64,000 bases of DNA from Planctomycetota bacterium. Lineage in GTDB: Bacteria > Planctomycetota > Phycisphaerae > Phycisphaerales > UBA1924. Positions 8,622 to 16,677 of this stretch are shown in pieces. Each line of letters begins with the position of its first letter. The first letter of the stretch is position 1. The stretch is from the NCBI GenBank assembly GCA_033763975.1, contig JANRJM010000001.1, positions 243,896 to 307,895 of the forward strand, given 5' to 3'. The notes below the pieces were generated by a model, which saw only the letters and a list, made by a program, of their open reading frames with translations, did not search any database and was not told where the DNA came from. The translations under genes and the position numbers were made by a program.

Positions 8622-8640
8622 GAAACCCCCCGCGAAGCCC

Positions 8641-9357
8641 TCAGGATACCCGAGACGACGGGGCGGACGCGGGTTGCCCGGCGCGCCGCGCGACGATGTG
8701 GAAGACGTGCCATCTCTTCGGGTGCGAGACGGGGTCGACGGCGCTGTCGCGGCGCTCCTCCTGGAAGCGTTCGAGCTCGAACCCCTCGAAGAGCGCCCGC
8801 GCCTGGTCGGGCGTGTGGTGCGTGCGGTCGGGCAGGCGGGCCCAGTCGTCGGCGTCGCCGAAGAGCTGGCCCGCGAAGCGCCCGCCGGGGCGGATCGAGC
8901 CCGTGACCGCCGCCCACAGGCGCGGGAAGGCGTGCGCCGGGCAGAAGGGCAGCGAGAACGACGCGCACAGCAGCGTGCAAGGCGGGAGCGTGACGTCTTC
9001 GAACGACGCGCGCCGGGTTTCGAGGCGCTCGGGGTGCACGAGGTCGTTGCGCCGGCGGAGGCGGTCGAGCCCCTCGTCCGACGCGTCGATCGCCAGCACC
9101 CGCCAGCCGCGCCGGAGGAGTTCGGCGGTGTCGCGCCCGTCGCCGCAGCCGAGGTCGATCGCGTCGCGGGACGCATCCGCCGGCGGGTCGGCGTCGAACG
9201 AAGAGAGCGCGGCGAGCAGCGTCTCGCGCGGGCCCAGGTGCGCGAGCGAGCGGAAGTAGCCGCCCCAGTCGCGCGAGGCGGCGTACACGTGCGCGGGGAG
9301 CAGCGCCTGCCCCGGCGCGGGCGTCTCGTTCCACGGATTGGGCCTGGTCTCGCTCAT
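8641..9357 (-). CDS. Class I SAM-dependent methyltransferase
   Basis: The 238-residue protein has the methyltransferase motif I AIDLGCGDGRDTAELLRRG, motif II-like VLAIDASDEGLDRLRRR, and FSLPFCPAHAFPRLWAAV plus a post-motif III strand IRPGGRFAGQLFGD. It resembles the TehB/Methyltransf_25-type small-molecule enzymes; the substrate cannot be told. Its ATG lies only 15 bases from the divergent UbiD-type gene, and that gene's promoter box overlaps this start codon. It ends 19 bases before the ABC-2 ATPase start and may be co-transcribed with it. Confidence 0.85.
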   Translation of the reverse strand: MSETRPNPWNETPAPGQALLPAHVYAASRDWGGYFRSLAHLGPRETLLAALSSFDADPPADASRDAIDLGCGDGRDTAELLRRGWRVLAIDASDEGLDRLRRRNDLVHPERLETRRASFEDVTLPPCTLLCASFSLPFCPAHAFPRLWAAVTGSIRPGGRFAGQLFGDADDWARLPDRTHHTPDQARALFEGFELERFQEERRDSAVDPVSHPKRWHVFHIVARRAGQPASAPSSRVS

Positions 9358-9362
9358 ACGCT
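9357..9362 (+). promoter_or_regulatory. -10-like box TACGCT of the UbiD-type gene
   Basis: TACGCT ends 10 bases before the ATG at 9373 and overlaps the start codon of the divergent methyltransferase. Neither gene has a clear ribosome binding site, so the two transcription starts would compete for the same bases. Confidence 0.35.
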
Positions 9363-9372
9363 CGGGCACCCC

Positions 9373-11496
9373 ATGTACGCCTCGCTCGGAGAGTTCGTTA
9401 CGGCCCTGGATCGCGCGGGTGAACTCTCGCGAGTATCGGCCCGCGTCTCGCCCGTCCTCGAGATCGCCGAGATCGCCGATCGCGTCAGCAAGTCGCGCTG
9501 CCCGGGCCTGCCCAGCGCCCCCGCCCGCGCGACGGACCCGCGGTTCCACGATCGTGGCGGGTCGGCCCTGCTGTTCACGAATGTCGACGGCGCCGACATG
9601 CCCGTGCTCATCAACGCCTGGGGGTCGTACCGACGTCTCGAGATGGCGCTGGGCTGCACCGGCGGCGGGTTCGAATCCATCGCCGCACGCATCGCCGAAC
9701 TCGTGAAGCCCCAACCCCCCCGCACCATCGGCGAGGGCATCGCCGCGGCCCGCCGGTTCTTGCCGCTCTTGCGCACGCCCCCCAGGCGCCGGCGCGGGCT
9801 CGGCGAGTGCCAGCAGGTGATGCTGACCGGCGACGGGGTAGACCTCACGCGCCTGCCGATCATCCGCTGCTGGCCTCACGACGGCGACTTCGCGGCCCTG
9901 GGCTACCCGGCGGGCGTCAACGACGCGGTCGAGGGGCTCGGGCGCGGCAGCGACTGGGACGCCCGGTTCCGCGGGCGGTTCATCACGCTCGCGGGCATCC
10001 ACACCGTGCACGCCGACGACCGCGACCACCCGGCCCCGGCGTCGCACAACATCGGGATGTACCGCGTGCAGCTCATGGGGCGCAACCGCCTCGCGATGCA
10101 CTGGCACCTGCACCACGACGGCGCCCGGCACTGGCGATCGTGGAAGGCGCTGGGCAAGCCCATGCCCGTGGCCGTGGTGCTGGGGGGCGAGAGCGTGATG
10201 CCCTACGCGGCGACCGCGCCGCTCCCGCCGGGGATCAGCGAACTGCTCATGGCGGGGTTCCTGCACGGGCGGGGCATCCCGATGGTGCGGGCGAAGACGG
10301 TGCCGCTCTGGGTGCCGGCGAATGCCGAGATCGTGATCGAGGGGTTCGTCCGCCCCGACGCGGGGCTGATCGGCTACGACCCGCGCCGCGACGGCGACAT
10401 CGGCCCGGGCGCCGTGTTCGAGGGCCCGTTCGGCGACCACACCGGGTTCTACTCGATGCCGGACCGGTACCCGATCCTCGACGTCACGGCCATCACACAC
10501 CGGCGCGAGCCCGTGTACCCGACGACGATCGTGGGCTACCCGCCGCAGGAGGACTACTACCTCGGGAAGGCGACGGAGCGGATCTTCCTGCCGCTGCTCA
10601 AGACGCTGGTGCCGGACATCGAGGACTACGACCTGCCGCTGTTCGGGGCGTTCCACAACTGCGCGTTCGTCAAGGTCCGCAAGGCGTACCCGCTGCAGGC
10701 GCGCCGTGTCATGCACGCGATCTGGGGCGCCGGGCAGATGTCGTGGACGAAGGCGATCGTGGTGGTCGACGACGACGTCGACGTGCACGATCACCCCGGC
10801 GTGATGCGTGCCGTGGGCGAGCGCTGCGTGCCGGCGCGAGACAGCGAGTTGGTGCGCGGGCCGCTCGACATCCTGGACCACGCGGCCCCGTTCCTGGGCG
10901 CGGGCGGAAAGATGGGCCTCGACGCGACCCGCAAGAGCGACCCCGCCGAAACCCACCGGGTGCTGGACGAGTTGGCGCGGGAGTTGTGCGACGCCGGGCC
11001 GGTCAACGCCGTCCTCGGTGACGACGCCCGCGCGACCGAAACGCGCGTGCGGGCGGTCGAGGGCGTGCTCGACGCGCGCGTGCCGGAGGAACTGGGCGGG
11101 TGGTGGCTGCTCGTGCGCCTGGCGAAGACCGCCCCGGGCGACGGCGCGCGGCTCATCAAGGCCCTCGGCGGGCTTACGGGCGAGTGCGCCCTTCCCCGCT
11201 GGATCGTCGTTGTTGGCCCGGATGCCGACGTCGCGAACGCCGACGACGCGTTCTTTCACTGGATGGCCAACGCGGCCCCCGACCGTGATCGCGTGCTCAG
11301 CAAGTGCGGGCGGCGGGTCGCGTTCGACGCGACGCCCAAGGGACCGGGCGACGAGGCCCACGGGCTGCCCGTGCGCGAGTGGCCCCCGTTCATCCGCATG
11401 CCGCCGGATATCGGCGCGCGGGTGACGGCCCGGTGGGCCGAGTACGGCCTGGCGCCTCAGCGGGGCGAGGCCGCCGGCGCGAGCGATACGAGATAG
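9373..11496 (+). CDS. UbiD-family decarboxylase (menaquinone-type, long form)
   Basis: UbiD enzymes use prenylated FMN to decarboxylate aromatic or alpha,beta-unsaturated acids. The 707 residues match the family through LFTNVDGADMPVLINAWGS, LPIIRCWPHDGD, the MYRVQLMGRNRLAMHWHLHHDGA block, GGESVMPYAATAPLPPGISELLMAG and the C-terminal HAAPFLGAGGKMGLDATRK. The protein is longer than E. coli UbiD (about 500) and resembles the long decarboxylases assigned to the futalosine menaquinone route, but no mqn gene is next to it. The start follows a TACGCT box. It overlaps dacB by 40 bases at the 3' end. Confidence 0.88.
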   Translation: MYASLGEFVTALDRAGELSRVSARVSPVLEIAEIADRVSKSRCPGLPSAPARATDPRFHDRGGSALLFTNVDGADMPVLINAWGSYRRLEMALGCTGGGFESIAARIAELVKPQPPRTIGEGIAAARRFLPLLRTPPRRRRGLGECQQVMLTGDGVDLTRLPIIRCWPHDGDFAALGYPAGVNDAVEGLGRGSDWDARFRGRFITLAGIHTVHADDRDHPAPASHNIGMYRVQLMGRNRLAMHWHLHHDGARHWRSWKALGKPMPVAVVLGGESVMPYAATAPLPPGISELLMAGFLHGRGIPMVRAKTVPLWVPANAEIVIEGFVRPDAGLIGYDPRRDGDIGPGAVFEGPFGDHTGFYSMPDRYPILDVTAITHRREPVYPTTIVGYPPQEDYYLGKATERIFLPLLKTLVPDIEDYDLPLFGAFHNCAFVKVRKAYPLQARRVMHAIWGAGQMSWTKAIVVVDDDVDVHDHPGVMRAVGERCVPARDSELVRGPLDILDHAAPFLGAGGKMGLDATRKSDPAETHRVLDELARELCDAGPVNAVLGDDARATETRVRAVEGVLDARVPEELGGWWLLVRLAKTAPGDGARLIKALGGLTGECALPRWIVVVGPDADVANADDAFFHWMANAAPDRDRVLSKCGRRVAFDATPKGPGDEAHGLPVREWPPFIRMPPDIGARVTARWAEYGLAPQRGEAAGASDTR

Positions 11497-12947
11497 CGGT
11501 CGATGATCTTCACGACGTCCTCGTGGAGATTGAGGGCGCCGGCGGTCTGCGTGTCGGTGCGGATGTCGTTGACCATGACGCTAAAGGCGACGCGCCGCCC
11601 GCTGCTCGGGTCGACGACGTAGCCCGAGAGCGTCCGCACGCCGTTGATGAACCCGCTCTTGGCGTAGAGCTCGTTCTGGAGGCGCACGCCCGAGAAGCGC
11701 CGGCGGAGCGTGCCCTGCCCGGGGCGGGCGAGCGAGGCGGTGAACATGTCGCGGGCCGCGTCGTTCGAGGCCAGCACGCCGAGCCAGCGCGTCAGCGTCG
11801 CGGGCGCGACGGCGTTGTCGCGCGACAGGCCCGAGCCGTCGGCGATGGTGACGTCGCCCGCGGCCCGGGCGCCCAGGTGCTGGGAGATCATCATGCGCAG
11901 CACCGCGCCGCCGTTGCTCCACGACCCCGGCTCGCGCGTCACCTCATGCCCGAGACGCTTCAGAAGGGCCTCGGCGTACAAGTTCGCCGAGTCGCTGTTG
12001 CAGCGGTGCAGCACTTCCTCGATGGGCGTGTTGACGGCGGCGATCACCCGCCCGCCCTCGAAGACGTCCCCCTCCGAGGCGACACGCGAGGTGCTCCCGC
12101 CCGTGCCGTCGCCGATGCGCACGCCCGCGCGGGAAAGGTGATCGGCCAGCAGTTGGCCCACGAACTCCGGCGGGTTGTGGATGGTGATCTCGACGCCCAC
12201 CTGGGCGGCCTGGCGCACCTCGCCCCGCAGCGTGAAGCGGTTGGAAAATGGCTCGCGCGAGAGCCACACGCTGTTCTTGCCCTGCGAGGTCGTTCGCGCG
12301 CGGTTCTCGACTTCGATCCATGGCGCGTCGGGCTGGATCGAGTACGTCGGCAGCGAGCCGGCGCCGCCGCGACCGGGCCCGGGGAACGCCAGCAGCACGT
12401 TCGCGTGGAAGTTCACGCCCGCGACCTCCGCGCTGTACCCGCGGTCGAGCTTCTCGGTGGGCCAGCTCGGGTGCACGAACTGCCGGTCAAAGACGCGGTC
12501 GTCCACCACGATCTCGGTCGCCTGCACCACGCCGGCCTTCTGCGCGGCCCCCGCCAGCACGCCCAGCACGTCGCTCACGGTGAGGCGCGGGTTCATGCGC
12601 GCCAACAGGTCCGGGTCCGCCAGCGCGGGATCGCCCGAGCCCTTGAACACCAGACGGTCGCCGTCCTGGACGAGTTCGGTGCGGAACTGGAACGCGGGCG
12701 AGAGCGCCAGCAGGGCGGCGCCGCTCGTGAGCACTTTCATGTTCGACGCCGGGATCATCGGCTGATCGGCGCGCACGTCGGACAGCACCTGCCCGGAGGT
12801 GACGTCGCGGATGCTGATGCCCACGGTGGCGGCGCCGAGCTTCGCGTTCGAGACGGCGCGCGAGACTTCGTTCGACAGCGCGAGCGACTGGGCACCCGCG
12901 GCCGCCGGAAAAAGACAGGCGGCGAGAACGAACGCGACTCGATTCAT
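11457..12947 (-). CDS. dacB: D-alanyl-D-alanine carboxypeptidase/endopeptidase (PBP4, S13 family)
   Basis: This periplasmic enzyme trims peptidoglycan stem peptides or cross-links. It has a signal peptide (MNRVAFVLAACLFPAAAGAQ), then the three penicillin-binding motifs: S68-N-M-K in PASNMK, SAN within SDSANLYAE, and KSG in YAKSGFINGVRT. The 496 residues suit the S13 class, which carries an inserted domain between the first two motifs. The start is fixed by GGGAGGAA six bases before the ATG. It is a single gene, and its 3' end overlaps the UbiD-type gene. Confidence 0.93.
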   Translation of the reverse strand: MNRVAFVLAACLFPAAAGAQSLALSNEVSRAVSNAKLGAATVGISIRDVTSGQVLSDVRADQPMIPASNMKVLTSGAALLALSPAFQFRTELVQDGDRLVFKGSGDPALADPDLLARMNPRLTVSDVLGVLAGAAQKAGVVQATEIVVDDRVFDRQFVHPSWPTEKLDRGYSAEVAGVNFHANVLLAFPGPGRGGAGSLPTYSIQPDAPWIEVENRARTTSQGKNSVWLSREPFSNRFTLRGEVRQAAQVGVEITIHNPPEFVGQLLADHLSRAGVRIGDGTGGSTSRVASEGDVFEGGRVIAAVNTPIEEVLHRCNSDSANLYAEALLKRLGHEVTREPGSWSNGGAVLRMMISQHLGARAAGDVTIADGSGLSRDNAVAPATLTRWLGVLASNDAARDMFTASLARPGQGTLRRRFSGVRLQNELYAKSGFINGVRTLSGYVVDPSSGRRVAFSVMVNDIRTDTQTAGALNLHEDVVKIIDRYLVSLAPAASPR

Positions 12948-13056
12948 CCCATTCCTCCCAGTCCGCCCAGACTGCCGATGGCCGGGCATCTCCCCACCAC
13001 CCCAGTGCATCGGCACGCACAGTGCGCGGGCTTGATCGGGATGAAGGCGAGGGCGC

Positions 13057-13524
13057 TCAGGTCGCGGCGGCCATCGGGGGCTGCACGGTCAGGCCGAGGG
13101 TGACGAGGTCGAGCACCTCCTCGACCTGCGCCTTGCTCTGGATGTCCCAGGTCGCCCAGCGGATGCCGTTGACCGACGGCGCGTGCACCAGGGTATCGCG
13201 CACGGACTTGCCGACGCGCTTGGGAGACATCGCGCGGAGCGTGAACTCCGGGAATGGGATGCACAGTCGGGGCTTGGCCGGGTCGGGGACGACATAGGCG
13301 CAGGCGATGGGGGGCATGGGATTCGGGCCGTACCGCAGGCACCAGTTCCAGACGCCCTGCCAGCAGACGGACTCGGTGAAGGCATGCGTGCCGGTGAGGA
13401 TGCGCCGGGCGTGCTCCACGGCAGGGCCGAACGCGCGGGGCAGCTCGCCGACGAGCGAGTGCGCCTCGGGGACCCGAAAGCGGTCCGACCACGCCGGACG
13501 ATGCCGTGCTGCGAGACCTGACAT
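13057..13524 (-). CDS. Conserved-looking protein of unknown function (155 aa)
   Basis: I do not recognise this protein. It has no signal peptide or membrane segment. It carries an aromatic patch ESVCWQGVWNWCLRYGPNP, a proline-rich ACAYVVPDPAKPRLCIPFPEF strand region and a C-terminal helix AQVEEVLDLVTLGLTV. The composition and third-position GC are normal for the window, so it is likely a real gene. A possible promoter box (TACCCT/TATAAA on the minus strand) lies about 60 bases upstream, near 13580-13592. It is divergent from the receiver protein gene. Confidence 0.6.
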   Translation of the reverse strand: MSGLAARHRPAWSDRFRVPEAHSLVGELPRAFGPAVEHARRILTGTHAFTESVCWQGVWNWCLRYGPNPMPPIACAYVVPDPAKPRLCIPFPEFTLRAMSPKRVGKSVRDTLVHAPSVNGIRWATWDIQSKAQVEEVLDLVTLGLTVQPPMAAAT

Positions 13525-13656
13525 GCGTTCGCCCCGTGCCTGCCCTCGACCGAGGGCCAAGTCGCATCCAGCGAAGGGTTTATAGGGTACTTCCCCTAGA
13601 AAGTCCAGCGCGGGCTGTGGAAACGGCGGGCCGACGCGCGGGAGGGGCAGCATCCG

Positions 13657-13662
13657 TACCAT
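13657..13662 (+). promoter_or_regulatory. Likely -10 box TACCAT of the receiver gene
   Basis: TACCAT overlaps the first in-frame ATG (13661) of the receiver gene. This supports translation from the second ATG at 13688, which has AGGAG nine bases upstream. Confidence 0.35.
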
Positions 13663-13687
13663 GGCGGTTCGCACAGGAGACCAGCGG

Positions 13688-14167
13688 ATGACCGACCCGC
13701 GACCGACCGACACCGACGGGATCGACCTCGACGTGTCCACGTGCAACATCCTGGTCGTCGACGACAACGAGCAGAATCTCGAACTGCTCATCGCGTACCT
13801 GGAGGAACTGGGGTGCGAGATCCGCACCGCGGCGGACGGGGCCCAGGCGCTGGCCGAGATCGAGCGGCGTCGTCCGGACCTGGTGCTGCTCGACGTCATG
13901 ATGCCCCGCATGAGCGGGTTCCAGGTGTGCGAGCGCATCAAGCGTGACGCCGCCACGGCGGATCTGCAGGTGGTGATGGTGACCGCGCTCAACGAAGTAT
14001 CGGACGTGGAGCGCGCGGTGGAATCCGGCGCGGACGACTTTCTGACCAAGCCGGTCAACCGGATCGAACTGCTGGCGCGCGTCCGGAGCCTGCTGCGGGT
14101 CAGTATCCTGCACCGCAAGCTCCAGCGGACCATCGCGGAGCTCCGCCGGCGTTCGCCGGACGGCTGA
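13688..14167 (+). CDS. Stand-alone response-regulator receiver protein
   Basis: The 159 residues are a single CheY-like receiver domain with a short N-terminal extension and a C-terminal helix. The acidic pocket is in ILVVDDNEQN, the phosphorylated aspartate is D69 in LVLLDVMMP, the Thr is in VMVTAL and the Lys in FLTKPVN. There is no output domain. The type is close to the receiver of PleD/RpfG-like proteins. No kinase adjoins it. The start at 13688 has AGGAG in the right place. Confidence 0.88.
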   Translation: MTDPRPTDTDGIDLDVSTCNILVVDDNEQNLELLIAYLEELGCEIRTAADGAQALAEIERRRPDLVLLDVMMPRMSGFQVCERIKRDAATADLQVVMVTALNEVSDVERAVESGADDFLTKPVNRIELLARVRSLLRVSILHRKLQRTIAELRRRSPDG

Positions 14168-14231
14168 GGCGGCACGAAGAAGACAGAAGGCTCTTGGCAC
14201 GAACCCAGACACGAGAAGCAAGGCACTCGGG

Positions 14232-14311
14232 ATTAGGCATTAGGCATTAGGCAATGGGCATTGTGCATCGGGCATTCGGCGCATCTTCCCGAATGCCGAA
14301 TGCCGAATGCC
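14232..14311. repeat. Inverted heptamer repeat array (7 units, spacer, 3 inverted units)
   Basis: Seven heptamers of the form ATTAGGC/ATTCGGC (three perfect ATTAGGC, then AATGGGC, ATTGTGC, ATCGGGC, ATTCGGC) run from 14232 to 14280. A 10-base spacer follows, then three perfect GAATGCC units (14291-14311), which are the reverse complement of the first type. The two arms can pair into a long hairpin. The stretch is much richer in A+T than its surroundings and sits between two convergent genes, so it may stop transcription from both sides or be a mobile repeat. Confidence 0.8.
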
Positions 14312-14319
14312 TGTCCCTC

Positions 14320-16527
14320 TCACGGGCACGGCGCCCCGGCGACGACCTGGGTCAGTGCCGAGATGTCGTCCTGGTCGACGTTGCCGTCGGCGTTGAAGTC
14401 CGGGTCGGAGGCGGAGCAGCCCGGGTCTCCGGCGACGACCTGCGTGAGGCACGCGACGTCGTCCTGATCGACGTTGCCGTCCTGATTGAAGTCCGGGTCG
14501 CAGGTGGGCCCGCCGGCGAACGTGTTGCCGACGTACATGACGACGTTGTACGACTCGTCGGGGCTGTCGATGTCCGAGCCGGGGCGGGTGGGGTCGGCGT
14601 AGTCGCCGTCCTGGTCGACGTCGTAGGTGATGCGCGCGACGAGGGCGAGCCCGCCCAGGGCGCGGGGGTCGATGGTCGCGAGCGAATCGGTGGGAACGGC
14701 GTTCCAGGCGCTGGCCGAGACGCTGGAGGCGAACATGGACGCGGAGGAGATGGAGTCGCCGTCGGCGAGGACGAGCGAGTCGATGCGGTAGTTGCGCGCG
14801 CTGTTGCGTCCGGGAAGGATGTCGCCGGCCTTCAGCACGACGTCGAGTTCGTAGCAGAAGGCGGCGGGGTTGTAGATGGCGCGGACCAGGGCGAGCGTGG
14901 GCTCGGCGACGATGCCGCCGGGCGTCGAGCGGTTGAGTTCGACGGCGGCGATGAAGTAGAGGTTGCCGACGCTGTCGATGCCCGGGACGGAGATGGAAGG
15001 GCCGGCGAAGCCCAGGGGCGTGCTGGCGAGCGAAACGATGCGTCCGATGGGGGCGTCGGTGGCGTCGACGGAGCCGTCGCGCTCGCCCGCGTCGTTGGTG
15101 TCGGGCGTGCCGTCGGCGCCGAAGTCGCCGCGGATGTCCTTGCCGAGCCCGGTGGCGGGATCAACCCAGGCGGCGAGCACCCACTGCGCGGGCACGCCGG
15201 GCTGCGAGAGGTCCGCGCGGGCCACGGCGATGGCGTTGAACGACGAGGCGGGGTTGGCGGGGACGCCCGCGTAGAGCACGCCGGCGGCGAGGGCCCGCCC
15301 GGCCTGATCGCGCCCCAACGCGACGGGGCCCACGGGCCCGCGGAAGGTGGTCTGGCTGTCGTAGCCACGCAGGCCGCCCGCGCTGGACATCCAGGTGAAC
15401 GGGCGACAGGGGTCGAGCACGACGGAGGGCAGCGTGAGCGTGCGCGATGCGAGGACGACGGCGTTGGCGTCGAGCGCGGCGAGGCTGATGGAATCGACCG
15501 GGCCGTTGGCGCCCGTGCTGCGCGCGAGCGTGGCGGCGGTGGCGACGCCCGTGGGGAAGAGCGGCTGGGGGCGGATCGAGGCGCTGCCCCGGTGATCCAG
15601 CGTGCCCGGGCGGTGGGCGGTGGTCGTCGCGAGCGCGAGCGGCGTGGTCTCGGCGCCGAGGCGCCCCACGAAGTCGGCGCCGACGAGCACGGAGCGCCCG
15701 GCGATGTCGGCGGGCAACGCCGCGGGGACGGCGTGGGTGAGCGTGGAACGCTGGAGCAGCCAATCCACCGCCGCGGCGTTGGCGGCGCCGTTGTTGTCGA
15801 TGGGGTTTGACACCCCGGAGCGGCCCGGCAGGCGGACGCGGAAGTAGTTGTCGCCGACGAGCGGGTTCGTGGGGTTGGCGCTGCCGAACGAGTCGGCGCG
15901 GAAGACCAGGTTGCCAGCGGCGTCGATGGTGCCCAGGCCGAGTTGCGAGCGATCGGTGAGGGTGGGGGTGGTGCTGTTGTGGGCCGCCATCACGCGCGTG
16001 ACGAACAGGCGGTCGGGCTGGTTGGGGTCGTAGGCGGCCTGCGCGCCCTGCAGGACGTTCGAGAAGAAGAAGGTGGAACTGCTGAGTTGTTCGTCCACGT
16101 CAAGGCAGGCGAGGGCGAAGAGCGTGGCGGAGGCGGGGGGCGAGACGAGCGTGTTGAGGGCGGGGTTGTTCTCGCCGGTGTGGAGCCCGCCGCCGGCCTG
16201 GGTCCAGAGGGTGTACGTCGGCGCGGGCAGCGCGGCGCCGGTGACGAGGGACGGACTGATGGTGGTGGCGGCGGCGAAGGCGTTGAAGCGCGTGGTGTTG
16301 ATGCGTCCGGACTTGATGACGGGCGCGGCGCCGAAGGGCGTTCCCCACGCGGAGACGATGGGGGAAAGGTCGACGACGAAGCTCTGGCGCTGGTAGACCC
16401 CGCTCCAGGGCGCGGGCGCGTCGCCGGGCAGGCCGTTGCCGGCGTTGGCGTTGCGGGAAACACTGTCCTGGGCGCCGGCGAAGGCGGCGAGGAGGACGAC
16501 GGGGAGAGTGGCGGCGCGGAGGTGCAT
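14320..16527 (-). CDS. Secreted protein with C-terminal paired dockerin-like motif
   Basis: The 735-residue protein starts with a signal peptide (MHLRAATLPVVLLAAFAGAQ) and has a long beta-rich body without a motif I can name. It ends in two calcium-loop motifs, DPDFNQDGNVDQDD and DPDFNADGNVDQDD, joined by a short linker with paired cysteines and closed by APCP. This terminal pair resembles the type I dockerin-like anchor of Phycisphaerales secreted proteins. The start codon lacks a Shine-Dalgarno; a TACCAT box lies at 16563-16568 on the minus strand. It is paralogous in its tail to the next gene. Confidence 0.82.
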   Translation of the reverse strand: MHLRAATLPVVLLAAFAGAQDSVSRNANAGNGLPGDAPAPWSGVYQRQSFVVDLSPIVSAWGTPFGAAPVIKSGRINTTRFNAFAAATTISPSLVTGAALPAPTYTLWTQAGGGLHTGENNPALNTLVSPPASATLFALACLDVDEQLSSSTFFFSNVLQGAQAAYDPNQPDRLFVTRVMAAHNSTTPTLTDRSQLGLGTIDAAGNLVFRADSFGSANPTNPLVGDNYFRVRLPGRSGVSNPIDNNGAANAAAVDWLLQRSTLTHAVPAALPADIAGRSVLVGADFVGRLGAETTPLALATTTAHRPGTLDHRGSASIRPQPLFPTGVATAATLARSTGANGPVDSISLAALDANAVVLASRTLTLPSVVLDPCRPFTWMSSAGGLRGYDSQTTFRGPVGPVALGRDQAGRALAAGVLYAGVPANPASSFNAIAVARADLSQPGVPAQWVLAAWVDPATGLGKDIRGDFGADGTPDTNDAGERDGSVDATDAPIGRIVSLASTPLGFAGPSISVPGIDSVGNLYFIAAVELNRSTPGGIVAEPTLALVRAIYNPAAFCYELDVVLKAGDILPGRNSARNYRIDSLVLADGDSISSASMFASSVSASAWNAVPTDSLATIDPRALGGLALVARITYDVDQDGDYADPTRPGSDIDSPDESYNVVMYVGNTFAGGPTCDPDFNQDGNVDQDDVACLTQVVAGDPGCSASDPDFNADGNVDQDDISALTQVVAGAPCP

Positions 16528-16562
16528 GGTGGAGTTCCGGCGTGGCGGGAAGAGCAAGGTGG

Positions 16563-16568
16563 ATGGTA
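16563..16568 (-). promoter_or_regulatory. Possible -10 box TACCAT of the 14320-16527 gene
   Basis: On the minus strand TACCAT lies 35 bases before the ATG at 16527. It fits the TANNNT boxes of the window. No clear -35 is seen. Confidence 0.3.
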
Positions 16569-16613
16569 TCGACGTATTCGGACGCGCCAACGCCGAAGTT
16601 TGGGTGCGCAACG

Positions 16614-16644
16614 AAAAACCGCCCCGGCGGGTGCCGGGGCGGTT
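16614..16644 (-). terminator. Rho-independent terminator of the 16678-19314 gene
   Basis: A 10-base perfect stem (CCGCCCCGGC/GCCGGGGCGG, loop of 4) is followed on the minus strand by TTTTT. It lies about 35 bases after the stop of the dockerin-tailed gene and separates it from the next gene on that strand. Confidence 0.85.
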
Positions 16645-16677
16645 GAGCGGACGCGATGTACGGAGCGGACGCGTCGT

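Noticed and set aside
8641..11361. Methyltransferase read as a 906-residue protein
   Set aside because: The extra 670 residues lie antisense to the UbiD-type gene. The SAM domain begins at the ATG at 9357.
13661..13687. First in-frame ATG of the receiver gene
   Set aside because: It overlaps the TACCAT box and has no ribosome binding site at the right distance; the ATG at 13688 has AGGAG.
14254..15810. A 518-codon plus-strand frame opposite the first dockerin protein
   Set aside because: The translation is Gly/Val/Asp-rich and repeats the complement of the dockerin gene, which has a signal peptide and motifs.
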